From: Niebla homalea
Lineage: Eukaryota > Ascomycota > Lecanoromycetes > Lecanorales > Ramalinaceae
Direction of reading: 5' to 3'
Assembly (NCBI GenBank): GCA_019925105.1
Contig: JAHGAU010000008.1
Location: 1,837,380-1,901,379, forward strand
DNA: 64,000 nucleotides
The notes under the pieces are model-generated. The model saw only the letters and a program-made list of their open reading frames with translations. It made no database searches and was not told the DNA's origin. Below, piece by piece: positions 21,311 to 31,444 of the stretch. Positions within the stretch are counted from its first letter, which is position 1; each line of letters starts with the position of its first letter. The translations under genes were made by a program, and so were the position numbers.

Positions 21311-21946
21311 GAAGGGTGGGTGGATTGGTGGTTGGCGTCGGTTGAGTAGGGTCGAAGATCAGGACCGTGTTGCCCAAGAATCCCGAGATGGCTATGTTAT
21401 TCACATTGGAAACGTAAAGAGTTTGCGAGTTTGTTTTTGACTTTGTGTGAATCATTTTTGTTATAAGTAATTCTTTAGGCAGTATGACGTGTCCCTCTTC
21501 CCCTGTCGCAACTCGCAAAGTCTTACGGAGTCCGGAACCCTGAATCCTCAATGGTGGAGACACTAAGGCACTAGGTACCGGATTTGGGTCTGTTACAAGA
21601 TCTCCAGCCAATGAGATTGCACTACAAAGGATGATGCCCGTCATGACTTGAGCCTGTGGCTGCGACGCGGACTCTGTGTTTGAGCCCGAGGCCCGTTCCG
21701 AATTGCAAGCCTTGTGTGCGTCTGGAGCATGAGAGTGATAATGGGGATCTATGTTCCATGGTGGATGTGCCGCTCATTAGATCGCAGTTCAGGTCCGACA
21801 GCGGTTCGGAGCAAACATGCACCGCAGTGAATCCTGTTCTTGTGCATGCTGCCCTCATGCTTTTGCCTCTCCTCCCGTCACCCGTAGGCACATCCAGCAT
21901 ATCCGCCCCTGTGGTATCATTGATCGTCTTCACTCTCCCACCAGGC
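21311..21946. other. Intergenic, may include 3' end of the lectin-like pseudogene
   Basis: Minus-strand sequence just below 21947 reads on in another frame with NDTTGADMLDV, which could be the next stretch of the lectin-like pseudogene after a frameshift. Below about 21880 nothing is recognisable. Confidence 0.3.
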
Positions 21947-22912
21947 CTACCACAGATCTGCTGCACCATCCCCAATCCACTCTTGGAGGAGGGATGAATT
22001 ATCGTCTGGCCGATAAAACACCCACGCCGATCCCCCCTTGGCGCTCGAGCAAATGGCTGTGCCGTTGTCGGATTCATTGTCTAGCGCACTGTAACCTGCT
22101 GCCAATTCCATGTCGTTGATGGACACTGGCTTGGCATTTGGGTCTATTGGTGTCCAAGACTCCTCTCTGGCCGTGACTGAGCCCCATCCGCCTGGTCCGT
22201 TCGAAGAGCGACGTTCTCGCAGTGTCCCCGCAAACACGTAGAAGAGAGATGTAGACATGGATTGGCTGGTCTACTCTTTGACGATGTGTGCAACTCCTGT
22301 CCCAATCGTGGCGTCCGAGGCTACCGTGAACACTTCCCAGCTCTTCTTCATGTACAGGGCAAATTGTAAAAAGCCTTCCGCGAGCTGGAAGAAGTTGAGG
22401 TAGAATTGGTCTTCATATTGGAAAGCGCCGGTAGTGATAGCAAGGGAGGTGCTCGAAAGTGCCTGGTTGTATGTAAAGCTATCATGACGCGGTCAGCATC
22501 AAGATGCGTGGAGGTAGAGTTGTTTGCCTACGCTGCCCTTGTCTCGCTTGGTATAGTGTACAATGAGGGGCACTCCAACGCATAGGAAGAGAATTATCAA
22601 GACTGCCGGTCATGTGCACCTCTTCCTCTTGTGTTTTGAGAATCCTCTGCGATGCTCCCTGCTCTTGTTGACGCTAAAGGCTTCTTTGGGTGGTGCATCT
22701 TCCCGCCTGGGTGTGACCGAGAGGGATGCGTGATCGGCGCATCCAGACACCAATCGAATCAGCTCCCTCGCCTGGATGGAGGCATGGAAGACCGGCTTAG
22801 TCTTGTCAGGAGGTGCTTCCTTGTTGATATACTCTAGTGGGCGGGCGGAAGGATCGACCCGAATGGTATCAGCGCCATACTCGGGGGGCGCTTCCTCTGT
22901 GAGGTCAGGCAT
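21947..22912 (-). pseudogene. Membrane-anchored fucose-lectin-like protein, broken
   Basis: From ATG 22912 (MPDLTEEAPPEYGADTIRV) a cytoplasmic-type N-terminus leads into a transmembrane helix (AVLIILFLCVGVPLIVHY), but a TGA lies just before the helix, where CGA would be expected. A phase-0 intron fits next (donor GTAGGC after KRDKGS, acceptor CAG before ALSSTSLAIT). The following exon reads into a lumenal domain with GAFQYEDQFYLNFFQ and KKSWEVFTVASDATIGTG, then a TAG, and continues in the same frame from MSTSLFYVFAG to ICSSAKGGSAWVFYRP before a stop at 21947. Type II topology plus repeated short beta-like strands with SAWVFYR is the layout of fungal fucose-specific lectin-like proteins. That assignment is by resemblance only. 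Two in-frame stops make it a pseudogene. Confidence 0.5.
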
Positions 22913-23412
22913 TGTCGCCGCCTTCTACGGGGCTATTTCCAGATGACGAATTAGGCTGAGAAGGAGTAAATGAGGTTTGCCCCCATGGTGACAACGTCAT
23001 CGTGGCCTGGTGCAAACACGAGGCTGGAAGCTCTGAGGTCGGGGAGATGAAGAGTCAGCCAAGCACCGAGAAGCGCTATCCCGCGTGCTTGGCTGCTTGG
23101 CCAGCTTAGGTGAAAATCATAGTAATGTTATTATTATGTTGGATCTTAAGGTTGAACACATCGTCGTATGTTTGACTCTAACGCTAAAACTAGCTTCGAA
23201 AATAGATTACGTCATTTCAAGCCAAGTGCTTACAAATATCCTCCTTCCCAATCAATCGTGATAGAGGATGTAATAGCAACGCTGGACACCTAGCATTCAT
23301 CGCTCGCTTCTGCAAGCACACAATACAAATTACACCATTCATGAACGACTAAAAAAGCCATGTATCTAAGCTCTTCATGAATAGCTCTAGCATAGCATAG
23401 CATCCCTCTCCC
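22913..23412. other. Divergent spacer, no gene
   Basis: About 500 nt between the lectin-like pseudogene and the frameshifted HET gene. No ORF or repeat is supported. Confidence 0.4.
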
Positions 23413-24815
23413 ATGATGCGACTGCTCAATACATCAACCCATGAACCGGGAATTTTTCGAAAGCAGTATCCCAGAGTATGCAATACTTTCGCATCGTTGG
23501 GGCTCCGAGGAAGCCAGCTTCCAGGATCTCGAGCGAAGCCTACATCAAAAGAATGTGAGTCTGAATTCGCCTCTCCGAGAAAGCAAACATTCTTTCAAAG
23601 GTCACAATGGCTTTGCCAAAATCAAGGAATGCTGCGCGGTCGCCTTGAAGGACAATTACAAGTGGGTGTGGGTTGACACTTGCTGCATCGACAAGAGGAG
23701 TAGCGCTGAGCTTAGTGAAGCCATCAATTCCATGTACAAATGGTACAAATATGCTGCAGTCTGCTACGCCTACCTGGCCGACGTTGAACTGCAGGTCACT
23801 TTGGACATGACTATGCCGCAGATTCGGGCGAGCTCATGGTTCACTAGAGGCTGGACATTACGGGAGCTTCTTGCGCCCGGCAGAGTTCAATTCTATGACA
23901 AACATTGGGCCTATATCGGAAATAGAGATGACATGGCCGATCCAATCTCTGAAATCACGGGTATTGAGACCCAGTATCTCCTGCCCGCTCCGGACTTCCG
24001 GGAAGCTATGAAAAAGGCATGCACCAAAGCACTGGATTGTGGTGGTCACGCTCCATACACAAAATTGGCCACTTCAGGCCGCTGGGAGCCCAGTGTTGCA
24101 ACGAGAATGAGCTGGGCGTCCAGACGAAAGACCAGCCGGACAGAGGATATGGCCTACTGCTTACTTGGCCTCTTTCGTGTCAATATGCCGCTCTTGTACG
24201 GAGAAGGGATGAAGGCTTTTACTAGACTACAGCACGAGATTATAAAACAAAGCAACGATGACTCAATCTTTGCATGGACCGCCGATCAGAACCTTACAGG
24301 TATACTCGCTCTCTGGCCATCCAACTTTATCAACTCTAGATATGTGCATGAGGATGCACCCATTAGGACGGACGCGTCGACGGCCATATGCGATGACGAA
24401 TCAGGGGTTGGAATTTCCAGTCACGTTTCGCAAAAGACAACAAATTCAGGCGGGACAAGCGGGTCAAGTAATCCAAGTGATGCTCGACTGTGGCATCTGC
24501 GGCCCTCAAGGCTTCAAGAACGTCGTGCTGACCCTTTTCCAAATAGGGCACACTGCATGGAGCCGGCAGGATACTTATGAGGTTGAAACAGTAGAGCAGG
24601 GTCCATGGCACATCCCACAACATCCAACTCTACAAATTGTGGGGCTGATGTCGCAAAAGAACAAGTCCATGCAGGATGATGTGAGGGAGATATTCATAAG
24701 GGATGAGTGGACGTACAGCAGGTCTCTCCTTGGGAAGACCAACGATCCCTTGAGTCTGAAGTATCAAGCTGCATATGAAGCCGCAGACGGCCGCCGGCGA
24801 GCGGGTCCTGCCTAG
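23413..24815 (+). pseudogene. HET-domain gene with two frameshifts
   Basis: The family's invariant N-terminus (MRLLNTST) is present at 23416 in frame 1. The conserved continuation EFFESSIPEYAILSHRWGSEE is in frame 2 from about 23441. The HET core follows in that frame: WVWVDTCCIDKRSSAELSEA, INSMYKWYKYAAVCYAYL, SSWFTRGWTLRELLAPGRV, then MSWASRRKTSRTEDMAYCLL and NMPLLYGEGMKAFTRLQHEI. Near 24380-24395 the frame moves again: the expected continuation (PYAMTNQGLEFPVTFRK, GPQGFKNVVLTLF, DTYEVETVEQ) is in frame 3 and runs to a stop at 24815. These blocks are those of HET-E/HET-R-like proteins without a STAND/WD40 tail. Two single-nucleotide shifts in the same direction indicate a pseudogene or two assembly indels; the rest of the sequence is well preserved. 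Confidence 0.8.
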
Positions 24816-26225
24816 ACTCTGATGTCTCGCTATGACTCCGCGAAATCGCCAATGATACTGTTCCTCTATAAGGCCTGATCCGAGGGACCGTTCGCCAGCA
24901 ATAAGTGCCCAGGATCTCCCATACTTGGGACAGTCAACATTGAAACGAAACAGTAGACAGCGTAGATAGTCTGCTCAATACTATCGCGGTGCTCACAAAT
25001 GAGATATTTCGAAGCTGAAGTGTGACTGGGGTTAGAGGCCGAACTAAGATAAGCACGGAATGTCCTGAGAGCCTAGGGTGACCACGTAGAGGACACCTGA
25101 GTCATAACTGGCCTATGTCTGAAGTCAAGTTCAATGTACTGTCGACAAACAAGTGAATTTCCCACCTTTTGGAAATTGGCAAGCCCATTCTGCGACAAGC
25201 TACTCCGTTCGTTGGTGCTATAGATACCGCCACGACCAAGCCTAGACTGAAATACTTTCAGGATAGTAGCCGCTGGTGGCTTGTGCTTCTCTGATTGGTT
25301 CAGTTGGACCAAAGCCGCACTTATGAAGGCATCATCCATCCGGGGTGGCCGATGTAGGGCATGTGAACACGTTCACTTCTGATCCATAGTCTGTTCCCCT
25401 CGCCATGACATGATTCGACTCAGACAACATAATATCAAGTGAGCAGATGAGCTGAAGAGCAAAGCAGTTGTCCTTCAGATTTGATTCAATTTCTTGCGTG
25501 TCACGGACCCTGACCGAGATCTGTCGGCTTACTCTTCATCTGGTTGTTTAATGTAGCGCAAAAAAGCTGGATTGACCCAAAAGCTTGCTGATCTCGGGCT
25601 GTGTGGCATGGAAAGCGGGCTTTTTGCCCGAGTCATCAATTGTGAAATCGAAGTTGGTCCTCATAGGCACTGTGAAACGAAAATCGAATTATGACGTCGA
25701 CTTACTGTAGGTCAGCCCAATGAACACACCCTCAGTTCTCGCATGATGCATAGCTGAGTGTGACTCATGATGAGCCATCAGCCGAGTTACCCAAGGGAGT
25801 CTGACCCTGTGAAACTACATTAATTCTCACTCGATGTTTGAAATCAGCAGCGCAATGAAGATCCTGAATGCGGCATATCTGGTTTGATGGGCAGCACTCA
25901 ATTTGCTTGTACGGCGTCGAGCCTTACAAAGGTCGATAACTTTCTTCCAGCTCTGGATGCAGGGCCGGACCTCAGGCGCTTCGCTTCAAGAACCTCAAAT
26001 TGTACTGTCCTCATGGAAAAAAACTCTACCAGTAGGTGATTCTCCACTCCCTCATCGAAAAGCTCAGGATCACTAACTTCAAGTGAGAACTTGGAAAGGG
26101 AGTGGGGGCGTCGAGTTTTAACGCGGTTCGTTCAGTAAACTCGCACGGGCTCAGAATTTGAGAAAAATCTTCAAGAAATTAATGGCATGATGAAGTCAAA
26201 GTCCTGCCTGGAAAATGCAAATAAT
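24816..26225. other. 1.4-kb interval without a supported gene
   Basis: The only notable frame is an 88-aa minus ORF (25073-25339) starting MDDAFISAALVQLNQSEKH. It is helical-looking but has no family match and no partner exon that I can identify. The rest is featureless. Confidence 0.4.
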
Positions 26226-27011
26226 TTAAGCATCTACGTTCCACGGAAGATGTTCACCATCTTTATACTTGCCCCCAACAGGTCTCCACATGGGCCAAAA
26301 AGAGAACGGGGTCAGCTCTTGCGTCAATTCTTGACATTCTCTGTTTCCACTCTGTCTTGGTGCGTTGAAATCAATCCTGGGAGCCGTCGTGAAATGAAAT
26401 GTCTCATAGAGTGGTACGCCCTGTTGTGTCGCCTCAATCCAAGACTCCAATCCTATCTCATCTGCTTTTTCTACCCCCCACTTAACCAAGAGCTTGCCGA
26501 TGCCTTTGCGTCGATAGTCCGGATGTACGAAACAGATCTCGAGGTCTGCCGTAGAGAATTTTCAGCTGCCAACACGGAGGGTCTCTCCCAATGATCATTA
26601 CATACAAGAATGAGGCCTGGCCATATACTTGAGCCTCGGCCGTACGTATTGGGCCATCAACGCGTTTGCAATCTCCCGAGGCTCTCCTTCAGGAAACCAA
26701 GTGCATTCATGGTCCCCCTCCTCGGCATAAGGGTTGACTTTGTAATGATGCCAGCAAGCACCCCCCACTATAGCACCAGTCTCAGTATCGACAGCTTTGA
26801 TCCAACTGCCTGTAGGGTCCGTTCTCTGCCATGTGCGCTGTCGCTCCACCGACTCCTTCATCGAGGATGCCCGCGCCTCAGCGCCCTGACCAAGGATGGG
26901 GAAGAACAATCGTAGCAGCGGAGTTAGGGGTTGCTCGTAAGCAGCCCATTCTGCCTGAACGAATTCATCGAAATCGGTATCGGCGGTCAAGGGAGCTACG
27001 GCGAATGGCAT
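26226..27011 (-). CDS. GNAT-family N-acetyltransferase
   Basis: Two exons: 27011-26606 and 26545-26226, joined across a 60-nt intron (GTATGT donor, ACGGCAG acceptor, CTGAAA branch-type site) in phase 1, giving 241 aa. The start MPFAVAPLT is preferred over the ATG eight codons upstream because it matches the usual N-terminus of this fungal family (MPFxVRPL...WAAYE). The N-terminal part carries EWAAYEQPLTPLLRLFFPIL. The mid-region has VGGACWHHY. The acetyl-CoA signature is split by the intron: LEICFVHPDYRRKGIGKLLV (residues 137-156), with the R-R-K-G-I-G pyrophosphate loop at 147-152. The C-terminal block ESWIEATQQGVPLYETFHF is also typical. It transfers an acetyl group from acetyl-CoA to an unknown amine. 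No lesion is seen. Confidence 0.88.
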
Positions 27012-27741
27012 CTTCAAAGATTCCTTGGTGTGCAAGCAGTGAGATTCGATGTAGACGTTAAAGTGTGGAAATTCTGTAGAAGTGACCTGGGATGAGAGAG
27101 AGGAGCGTAATGCCGCTCGGACTCGGACTGTCAGCCTTCAGATAGGTAAGCCGAAGGGCGGGCGGGGTGTGTCTCTCGATCCAAAGTCTCTGCAAGCGCA
27201 TAATTTGCGGGGCAAGCAGACGAAGGATGAGACGTACATTGCTTGACGTCATTTGGCGTCTTGTCTGCAGGCTACAAGGTGCATGCATGGGATAGGGTTT
27301 GATTACATGCAGGCTTCATCACCTGACCGTACGAGTGGATCGAAGCAAAACAATCCCCTCGGGGGTTACTCGGGCCTAAAGCCACGGGATCCTCCTGCTC
27401 GATGGCCACTACCTAGTAAAGGAATCCTCATATCATGCCAGCACTCGCGACTTCAACAAAAAAAATCACCAACATTACCGGGCACGGCAACTCCTCAAAG
27501 GACGGGACCGCGCATAGGAAAGAGGGTAGACCGGGTAAGAGGATAGTACGGGAAGCAGTAAAATCGAGTGCGAGCCGGCGTTGTATGAGAAAATGTCCTC
27601 GTTGCGCCTAACATATCGAATAAGGAATACTATCCCACAAAAGAAATCCACATCATAGGAAATGTCTCTCTGCTGATATCTACAGTTGCCTCCACGGGCA
27701 TGATTTATGTTCCCTTATCTATTCCAGTCTCCGCATTTGCC
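27012..27741. other. Intergenic, no gene
   Basis: Between the GNAT gene (minus) and the 3' end of the PKS relic (minus). Contains the GNAT promoter; nothing else supported. Confidence 0.4.
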
Positions 27742-30700
27742 TCATGGCTTTACAACTCCCAATCCTTCCACAACCTTCTCCGCCAACCCCCGGAAACTCA
27801 AGCCCGCGCTCAGTAGGTCCTGGAACGCGATATTCAACCTCAACTCCTTGAACAGCCAGTTCCGCAACTCAGCTCCGATCATGCTGTCCAACCCATAACT
27901 GCTCACGCTCCTCCCACCCTCGAACTCGAAGTGGTCCGCCGGCAGGATGAGAATGCTGCCGCATTTCGCCATCACGTGTTTACCTGCCATCTGGATCGCC
28001 GCGTCATATCCTCCTCCTTCACGCTTGGAGGCGGCCGTGGCGATGATTTGGTTGGCGAAGCTGCCACCACAGCCGTGGGCACCGGAGGTAAACTTGGCGC
28101 CACCGGCAGCAGCGTCGATGAGGGGCCGCAGCAGGCAGAAGCGGTGATCTGCGGCCCAATCGATGTCGGTAACGGCGCCGGCTGCGGAAGTCAATGCGCC
28201 GGCGAGCAGCGAGGGGTCCAGGCCCATAACCATGGCAGAATTGGCGAGGGATGCTGGGGTGGTCGGGGAGGGGGTGGGCTGCGACATGGCGGCCTCGAAT
28301 CACCTCAGCATCTCCTGCTCGTCGATACCGTAGAGACCGGGCCGAGAAATCTTTTCTTTTAGGAAGTCCTTCTCCACTACGATGCTGACGCTGAGCACCA
28401 TCGGCAACACAAGAGACGTCCCTGGCATGCCAGCCGATTGGCGTTGGTGATTTGTTTGTCGAGAAAGGAGTTGGCGGCGGCAAAGTTGGATTGGCCTGGC
28501 TGGCCGATTGTAGCGCTGATGGAGGATGTCCTGACGAAGAAGTCGAGGTCGTGGGAGGAGAGGGAGCTGTACAAGGTTTGGACGCCCCGGAATTTCGGGG
28601 TGAGGGCGCGTTGGAGATTTTCGGGTGTCATTTTGGGACCGAGCATACCGTCCTATGGAGTCCGTCAGGTTAGAATCATTTTGGTAAGAGGGTGTGGATA
28701 GATGAAGGGATGACTTACTTCGAGCACCATAGCGGCGTGTACAAAGCCTTTGACCTTGCATTCTTTATACACGGTAATAACACGAGAAACGACGTCGACT
28801 TTAGAAGCGGCTCCATAAAAGACCTGAGGGATAGTGGGGGCCTCAGTAATGGAGTCCATCAGCTAAGCGGCTTCAGCTCTGTGTGCTCCGCAACGCGAGA
28901 TGAACACGAAGTGCTTTGCTCGAATGGCCATCATGCAGGACGTCAAGCTTCGTCCGAGACCGCCGAGACAGCCGACAAGGAGGCAGGCACCTTCTGACCA
29001 AAACCACGACTGGTTTTTTGAGTGGAGGATCTGTCTCAGATATTGGCATTTCGCGTTGAATGTTGAGCATAAGAAACCCTACCTTGATCATGTCCATTTC
29101 ATAGTTGAAAGCCAATATGGATCGCTCTTCAACACCTGTGATCAAGCTGCCGAGCGTGCGGAAACTCAGTTCAGCGGGACACTCTTCACCATGAGTTGGA
29201 CTTCTTGGAGAATATGCCCCAGAGCTCGCGGATTGGTTTTAAAGGTCGAGGCAACGGCGGGAACCGGCATCATCGTCAAACGGCCCAACTTCAGGTAGCG
29301 TAGAACCGACTTTCTACATGTTCTCGTTCAGGATAAAGCAGACACCAGACTAAACCCTCCTCTAGATCTCCTAGCTGAAGGACGAGAAGTCAGGCGCAAT
29401 GATAGCTGTAGGGCGCGAGATGTCTGATTTGTCTAGTACTGCATGCTTTTTGTCGGCAATGACGGTGAGCTTGAGGCGACGGACTTTGCTCAGCGTGGTA
29501 GAAGCTTGGCCTATGGAGCTAGACGTCGGCAAAAGTAAGACGTGCTGCGTTCGAGCAGACCCAGTGATGGTTTGAAGGCATTTTCTGCTCGACAAAGGAC
29601 CGGGAGCTCCTGAACTAGCTTTCGAGTGATGCTGGGCTCGCATTGGACGCACCAGGATTCTTCAACTCTCACAATAGTGTCGTACGGGTTTGATACGAAG
29701 GCAGCTACATTCTTTCCAGATTGTTGTGAACAGCAGATCCAATTCTGAAGACTGTTCCAGCAACAATCCTGGGAGGCTCGACTTTTGATTGTAGATACTG
29801 TTTATGGGACTCGAGACGCTCGCAATGGAGCTCAAGCTTTATGGGCTTCAAGGCAGACCTGTGCAGAGTCTTGTTGCGAGCGAAAGTAAAGCTCGGACCC
29901 TGGACGTTTGCAAGGAGCGTTTGCCCAGTCTGTAGCGGGGTGTCTTAGATTGCAGCCTCATGGTCGACAATCATCCCACTGTTAATACGAGCCGACTGAC
30001 GTGACATGCACCCTTGCGAAGCCAGTATTCAGTCTCCATGGCAGAAGCGGTAAGGTCATGATGTTATCGAACGGCTTGGCTATTGAGGCAAACGCCGTGT
30101 TTTCGATATCGAGAAGAGACAGCTTTGACATCTTCTGTTCTTCTCGAGCAACGCGGAGAAATCCCTGCACCATGGCCCCAGACCCGCATTTGCCCTCGCC
30201 AGCTCCAATTGTCCCCCACAGAATGTTTGCCCCTGCGCAGATAATATCTTTCAGGGCCTCGAATGACGTTGGCTCGAGTCGTGAAAGAAGGTTGGCAGAG
30301 GGATTGTAGAGAACGATCTGCTTGTCCTTTGCAACATCGACCTCACAAAGCTCCTTGACTTGAACCTGCGTGCCCAAGTCCGACATGTCGTTAGCTAGGG
30401 CATGAGGCGCTGCAGAGTGGTGTCGTAAGTACACCAGGCTAACCATTTTTGACTCTTGAATGTGTCCATTAACAGTCGGGTTCTGGGAACAAATCAGGAT
30501 AGTTCGGCCACCAAGAGCGACTTCTTAAGTTGAAGGATCGGAAGCGTAGAACCCTTCCTTCATCTGTTGAACGTCATGCTCGGTGAAAAGTAGCATGGCT
30601 TCGCCCTTTGAATTAAGCATTGATTTCGACCTCGTCGACTGCTTTCGGTTATTTCTTCAGCCATGATGACCAGGTCTTGTGACTCGAATTCTAGACTTTC

Positions 30701-31253
30701 CAGATCCGGTAGAGGCTCGGGAAGCGTAACTCTCATGTAGCATGCGCCTTCTGCCAGCGCATTTGTGGCATTATGCTGAGCCAGATGAGCGTAGCAGTGC
30801 TTGGGAGTCTTCGCGCGAGGACTTCTGTGTCGAAAGAATTGGGCGATACAGCACAAGCACCGACGACAACGGCTGCTTGTGATTCAGGACGTCTATGAAC
30901 CCAATCGCTGCAGCCACCGAACTAACTCTGTCGTCATCTGACAGGCAGCCCTTTGGTGCTGAGATCGTGACATCAGGCTTCGAGACCATCCCAGAATATG
31001 GCATCGGCTGCAGCTGTGTCTGGCTTCATGGGGGCAGAGCGGCCTCATAAGCGGCTGTGTGGAGGCTTTTGACCTCCAGCGATACCTTGCTGACTTGAGT
31101 AGCCGGCTGAGCATCGATACTGAAGTAGTGAGCACGATCACACCGGACGTCGTTCCACGCGAAGGCTTGACCAACTGTGTCGCATTCGGCACCGATCGGT
31201 GGGAAAAAGGTAACCTCCTCGAACTTTATGGCCACAAAGCCCCGCAGCATCAC
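27742..31253 (-). pseudogene. Highly reducing PKS relic, C-terminal half (DH/MT-like, ER, KR, ACP)
   Basis: Reading down the minus strand, PKS blocks appear in canonical order in shifting frames. A DH-like segment lies near 31200 (VAIKFEEVTFFPPIG) and a linker/MT-like segment near 30990 (MPYSGMVSKPDVTI). Around 30250 comes ANILWGTIGAGEG. ER remnants lie near 29600-29400 (HVLLLPTSSSIGQAST, LTVIADKKHAVLD). The KR domain has VGCLGGLGRSL near 28960, KGFVHAAMVLE near 28750, and the catalytic-region block TSSISATIGQPGQSNFAAAN near 28500. The ACP has YGLDSMIGAELRNWLF near 27880 with the phosphopantetheine-accepting Ser retained, ending in a stop at 27742. Stops and frame changes separate most blocks, so the protein is dead. 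Together with 34632-36779 it formed one multidomain iterative polyketide synthase. Confidence 0.85.
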
Positions 31254-31444
31254 CTGGTACAGACCTACGTGAAAGCAGATGATGCAGAACTACAGTAGCC
31301 TATCCACAGTCGCAGGGTGCAGGATGTACCGAGACTCATCTTACGTATGTATCCCTCGGTACCCGTTCATACTCGAACAGCTCATAAGACGATTGTACTT
31401 CCTAGTGGCGGTGGCACAGAACGCACATCACCAGTACTCTGACC

